Shown: one piece after another, positions 61,218 through 64,000 of the stretch | How positions within the stretch are numbered: the stretch's first letter is position 1 | Layout: every line of letters begins with the position of its first letter | Assembly (NCBI RefSeq): GCF_004217135.1 | Contig: NZ_SHKK01000001.1 | Coordinates: 4,712,001-4,776,000, forward strand | DNA length: 64,000 nt | Direction: 5' to 3' | DNA from: Micromonospora violae | GTDB lineage: Bacteria > Actinomycetota > Actinomycetes > Mycobacteriales > Micromonosporaceae | Made by a program: the position numbers and the translations under genes | Notes under the pieces: model-generated | The model's input: only the letters and a program-made list of their open reading frames with translations | Told to the model about the DNA's origin: nothing | Database searches by the model: none

Positions 61218-62819
61218 ATGCGAGTTCGTAGACTCGCCGCCTGGACCGCCCTCCCGCTCGCGGTGACGCTGGGCCTCGCGGCCTGCGGCAGCGGCGGAGA
61301 CGGTGGATCCGGCGGCAGCGACAGTTCGGTGGTCAGCATCCAGATCGCCGAGCCGAAGCACCTGGTTCCCACCAACACCACCGAGACGTCGGGTTCGCAG
61401 GTGATCTCCGGCCTGTTCAGCCCGCTGGTGGACTACGACGCCCAGAACAAGCCGTACGAGGTCGCCGCGCAGTCGATCACCTCGTCCGACAACAAGGTCT
61501 GGACGATCAAGATCAAGGACGGCTTCACCTTCCACAACGGTGAGAAGGTCACGTCCCAGAACTACATCAACGCGTGGAACTACGGCGCGTACGGCCCCAA
61601 CGGCCAGGACACCAACCCCTTCTTCGAGAAGATCGCTGGTTACGCCGACCTGCAGGGCAAGGCGCCGAAGGCCAAGGAGATGTCCGGCCTGAAGAAGGTC
61701 GACGACCTCACCTTCACCGTGACTCTCTCCGAGCCGTACATCGACTTCAAGACCACGCTGGGCTACAACGCGTACTTCCCGATGCCGGACGCCGCGTTCT
61801 CGGCTCCGGGCGTGCTCAAGGACTCCTACGAGCAGGCCCCGATCGGGCAGGGTCCCTTCAAGATGAAGGGCACCTGGCAGCACGACAGCAAGATCGACGT
61901 CGAGCGGTACGACGCGTTCCCGGGCGAGAAGCCCAAGGTCAAGAACATCGAGTTCCGGATCTACCAGCAGCTCACCGCGGCCTACGCGGACGTCCTGGCG
62001 GACAACCTGGACGTGCTGCCCACGATCCCGACCGAGAGCCTGAGCACCGCGCCGAGCGACCTGGGCGACCGGTACAAGACCAGCCCGATGTCGTCGTTCC
62101 AGTTCCTCGCGTTCCCGACGTTCGACAAGGACTACAGCAGCCCGGACGTCCGTAAGGCCATCTCGATGGCGATCGACCGTGACGAGATCACCAAGTCGGT
62201 CTTCAAGGGTTCGCAGACGCCGGCGCGCTCCTTCGTCGCGCCGATCCTGCCGGGTTACCGGGAGGACACCGCGGGCAAGGCCGCCCAGTTCGACCCGACC
62301 GAGGCCAAGAAGCTCTACCAGGCCGCCGGTGGTCCGTCGAAGATCGTCATCTCGTACAACGGCGACGGCGGTCACAAGGACTGGGTCGACGCCACGGTCA
62401 ACCAGCTCAAGGCCAACCTGGGCGTCGACGCCGTCGGCGTGGCCGAGCCGAAGTTCGCCGACCTGCTGACCAAGGTCGAGAAGAAGACGCCGGTGGGTGC
62501 CTTCCGGATGGGTTGGGTCATGGACTACCCGACCATGGAGGACTACCTCGGCCCGCTGTACAGCACGAACGGCGCGTCGAACTACTACGGCTACAGCAAC
62601 CCGGAGTTCGACCGGCTGGTCAAGGAAGGTTCCTCCGCCAAGACGCAGGACGAGGCGATCGCCAAGTACCAGCAGGCGGAGGACATCCTGGCCAAGGACA
62701 TGCCGGTGATCCCGCTCCGGTTCGGCCAGAACGTGTTCGGCCACTCGTCCAAGGTCAAGAACGTCGAGATGGACCTGTTCCAGCGGGTCAACCTCGTCAA
62801 GATCGAAGCAGCCAACTGA
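61218..62819 (+). CDS. Peptide ABC transporter substrate-binding lipoprotein
   Basis: A 533-residue family 5 solute-binding lipoprotein (OppA/DppA type). The signal peptide RRLAAWTALPLAVTLGLAAC has its lipobox Cys at about residue 23, followed by a Gly/Ser linker. Conserved segments are WTIKIKDGFTFHNGEKVTSQNY and VRKAISMAIDRDEI. It resembles the oligopeptide group. First gene of a second importer operon, followed by a 3' hairpin and then permease genes. It begins with a strong AGGAGG Shine-Dalgarno. Confidence 0.93.
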   Translation: MRVRRLAAWTALPLAVTLGLAACGSGGDGGSGGSDSSVVSIQIAEPKHLVPTNTTETSGSQVISGLFSPLVDYDAQNKPYEVAAQSITSSDNKVWTIKIKDGFTFHNGEKVTSQNYINAWNYGAYGPNGQDTNPFFEKIAGYADLQGKAPKAKEMSGLKKVDDLTFTVTLSEPYIDFKTTLGYNAYFPMPDAAFSAPGVLKDSYEQAPIGQGPFKMKGTWQHDSKIDVERYDAFPGEKPKVKNIEFRIYQQLTAAYADVLADNLDVLPTIPTESLSTAPSDLGDRYKTSPMSSFQFLAFPTFDKDYSSPDVRKAISMAIDRDEITKSVFKGSQTPARSFVAPILPGYREDTAGKAAQFDPTEAKKLYQAAGGPSKIVISYNGDGGHKDWVDATVNQLKANLGVDAVGVAEPKFADLLTKVEKKTPVGAFRMGWVMDYPTMEDYLGPLYSTNGASNYYGYSNPEFDRLVKEGSSAKTQDEAIAKYQQAEDILAKDMPVIPLRFGQNVFGHSSKVKNVEMDLFQRVNLVKIEAAN

Positions 62820-62833
62820 GCTGACCATGGTGC

Positions 62834-62865
62834 GGGCCACCCGGGCGACGTAGCCCGGGTGGCCC
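62834..62865 (+). terminator. Intra-operon hairpin after the binding-protein gene
   Basis: Perfect 13-bp stem GGGCCACCCGGGC/GCCCGGGTGGCCC with a 6-base loop, 14 bases after the stop. Such hairpins commonly protect the upstream mRNA or partly terminate, giving more binding protein than permease. Confidence 0.7.
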
Positions 62866-63016
62866 GGACCGCACCACCGGAGCCGGGCCGCCACAGCGGG
62901 CCCGGCGTCGGTGGTGCCGGCTCCCCCGGGCCGGACGGCACGTCTCGGATATTTCGGGTACGACCAGAGATGCCGTCCTGCGACCCTTTCGCACATTTCC
63001 GGAGAGACTGCTAAGC

Positions 63017-63955
63017 ATGTTCCGCTACATCCTGCGGCGCCTACTGCAGATGGTCCTGGCGTTCTTCGGGACCACCCTGATCGTCTACGCGCTGACATTC
63101 GCCGGGCAGGGCGACCCGATCCAGGCGCTCGCCGGCGAACGGCCGGTCACGCCAGCGCAACGCGCCTACCTGACCGAGAAGTACCACCTGGACGCCACCG
63201 GGGTCGGCGGCTTCTTCTACCGCTACTTCGACTACGTGAAGAACCTGCTCCAGGGCAACCTGGGCGAGTCGCTCACGGGTCGCAGCATCGGTGACATCCT
63301 CCAGCAGGCCTGGCCAGTGACCGTGCGGCTCGCGCTCATCGCGCTCGCTGTGGCGATCATCTTCGGTGTCACCGCCGGGGTGCTCGCCGGCATCCGCCGG
63401 GCCAGCATCTTCGACAACTCGACGCTGGTGCTGACCCTCCTGGTGCTGGGCATCCCGACCATCGTGCTGGCGCCGCTGGCGCAGTATTTCCTGGGCGTCA
63501 AGTGGCAGCTCTTCCCACCCACCGCCGGCTCCGACCCGACGTTCTACGCGCTCCTGCTGCCGGGCATCGTGCTCGGGTCGCTGTCGCTGGCCACCGCCCT
63601 ACGCCTCACCCGGGCCTCGGTGGCGGAGAACCTGCGCGCGGACTACGTCCGGACCGCCCGGTCCAAGGGCCTGGTCAAGCGGCGCATCGTCATCGTCCAC
63701 GTACTGCGCAACTCACTGATCCCGGTGGTCACCTTCCTCGGTGTGGAACTGGGCAACCTGATGAGCGGCGCGATCATCACCGAGGGTGTCTTCAACATCC
63801 CCGGCGTGGGCTTCAACCTCTTCCGCGGCATCCGCACCGAGGACGGCCCCCTGGTGGTGGGCATCGTCAGCGTGCTCGTCGTGGTCTACCTGGTCTCGAA
63901 CCTGGTGGTGGACGTCCTGTACGCCGTACTCGACCCGAGGATCCGCTATGAGTGA
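63017..63955 (+). CDS. Peptide ABC transporter permease (OppB-like)
   Basis: A 312-residue permease: first helix LLQMVLAFFGTTLIVYALTF, EAA loop ADYVRTARSKGLVKRRIVIVHVLRNSLIP and C terminus VVDVLYAVLDPRIRYE. About six membrane helices. It pairs with the partial gene that follows and with the binding protein 61218-62819. GGAGA lies 12 bases before the ATG. Confidence 0.93.
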   Translation: MFRYILRRLLQMVLAFFGTTLIVYALTFAGQGDPIQALAGERPVTPAQRAYLTEKYHLDATGVGGFFYRYFDYVKNLLQGNLGESLTGRSIGDILQQAWPVTVRLALIALAVAIIFGVTAGVLAGIRRASIFDNSTLVLTLLVLGIPTIVLAPLAQYFLGVKWQLFPPTAGSDPTFYALLLPGIVLGSLSLATALRLTRASVAENLRADYVRTARSKGLVKRRIVIVHVLRNSLIPVVTFLGVELGNLMSGAIITEGVFNIPGVGFNLFRGIRTEDGPLVVGIVSVLVVVYLVSNLVVDVLYAVLDPRIRYE

Positions 63956-63961
63956 GCAGGC

Positions 63962-64000
63962 ATGAGCGACTTTGAGACTGTGGCGGCCTCCGAGAACCAG
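63962..64000 (+). CDS. Start of next permease gene (OppC-like), cut by window end
   Basis: ATG at 63962 opens a frame SDFETVAASENQ that runs off the window. Seven bases after the OppB-like stop, in the place expected for the second permease subunit. The family is inferred from operon order only. An ATG at 63949 is out of frame and stops quickly. Confidence 0.5.
   Translation, partial: MSDFETVAASENQ

Overview
The window is chromosomal DNA of a high-GC actinobacterium, most likely Micromonosporaceae (Micromonospora-like). This is judged from strong G/C bias at third codon positions, GTG starts, many ATGA/GTGA overlaps, a succinate dehydrogenase of the Rv0247c-Rv0249c type, linked folD-mdh-icd, and dispersed GTTGATCATG palindromes that I recall from this family. 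No tRNA, rRNA, CRISPR array or replication origin was seen.

Layout. 1-2.9 kb: an NTF2-like gene, then a P-loop kinase/ATPase gene split by an IS607-type element (decayed tnpA, intact tnpB). 2.9-7.1 kb: a VOC protein, AraC and LysR regulators, and an aldo/keto reductase with an SRPBCC partner. 7.15-11.4 kb: an accessory block (two HTH regulators, a 54-aa protein, a lower-GC Ser/Thr kinase with an unrecognised C-terminal half) bounded by identical 62-bp palindromic direct repeats. 11.4-17.4 kb: a peptide ABC importer operon. 17.6-21 kb: Uma2 nuclease-like protein and TldD/TldE. 21.3-25.1 kb: sdhCAB. 25.1-32 kb: small housekeeping and unknown genes. 32.1-33.4 kb: a metal/metalloid locus (CadI/ArsI, ArsR) with a broken aquaporin gene. 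33.4-38.7 kb: YchF, a peptidase E-like protein, an ECF sigma factor with a short membrane partner, and a FAD oxidase with a hexapeptide-repeat tail. 38.8-40.8 kb: ada-alkA and ogt alkylation repair. 40.9-47.3 kb: a heterodimeric ABC exporter and valS. 47.3-51.5 kb: a membrane protein and a four-gene ABC-2 operon. 51.7-56.9 kb: glycosyltransferase, Sat/CysC-like fusion, DeoR regulator and galT. 57.1-60.7 kb: icd, mdh and folD. 61.2-64 kb: start of a second peptide importer operon, cut by the window end.

The most notable features are repeats. A 61-bp palindrome with 16-bp GTTGATCATG arms occurs three times, each exactly 61 bp: downstream of sdhB (supplying the stop codon of a nudix gene), inside the ada-alkA reading frame, and at the point where an MBL-fold hydrolase gene is cut off. 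In ada-alkA the top strand changes abruptly from C-rich to G-rich at the palindrome, and the MBL copy is followed by a pure GGGGT-type tract. The second notable feature is the IS607 insertion, where joining the flanks at one GG restores the ATPase frame exactly. All functional calls come from reading the sequence; no database search was run.
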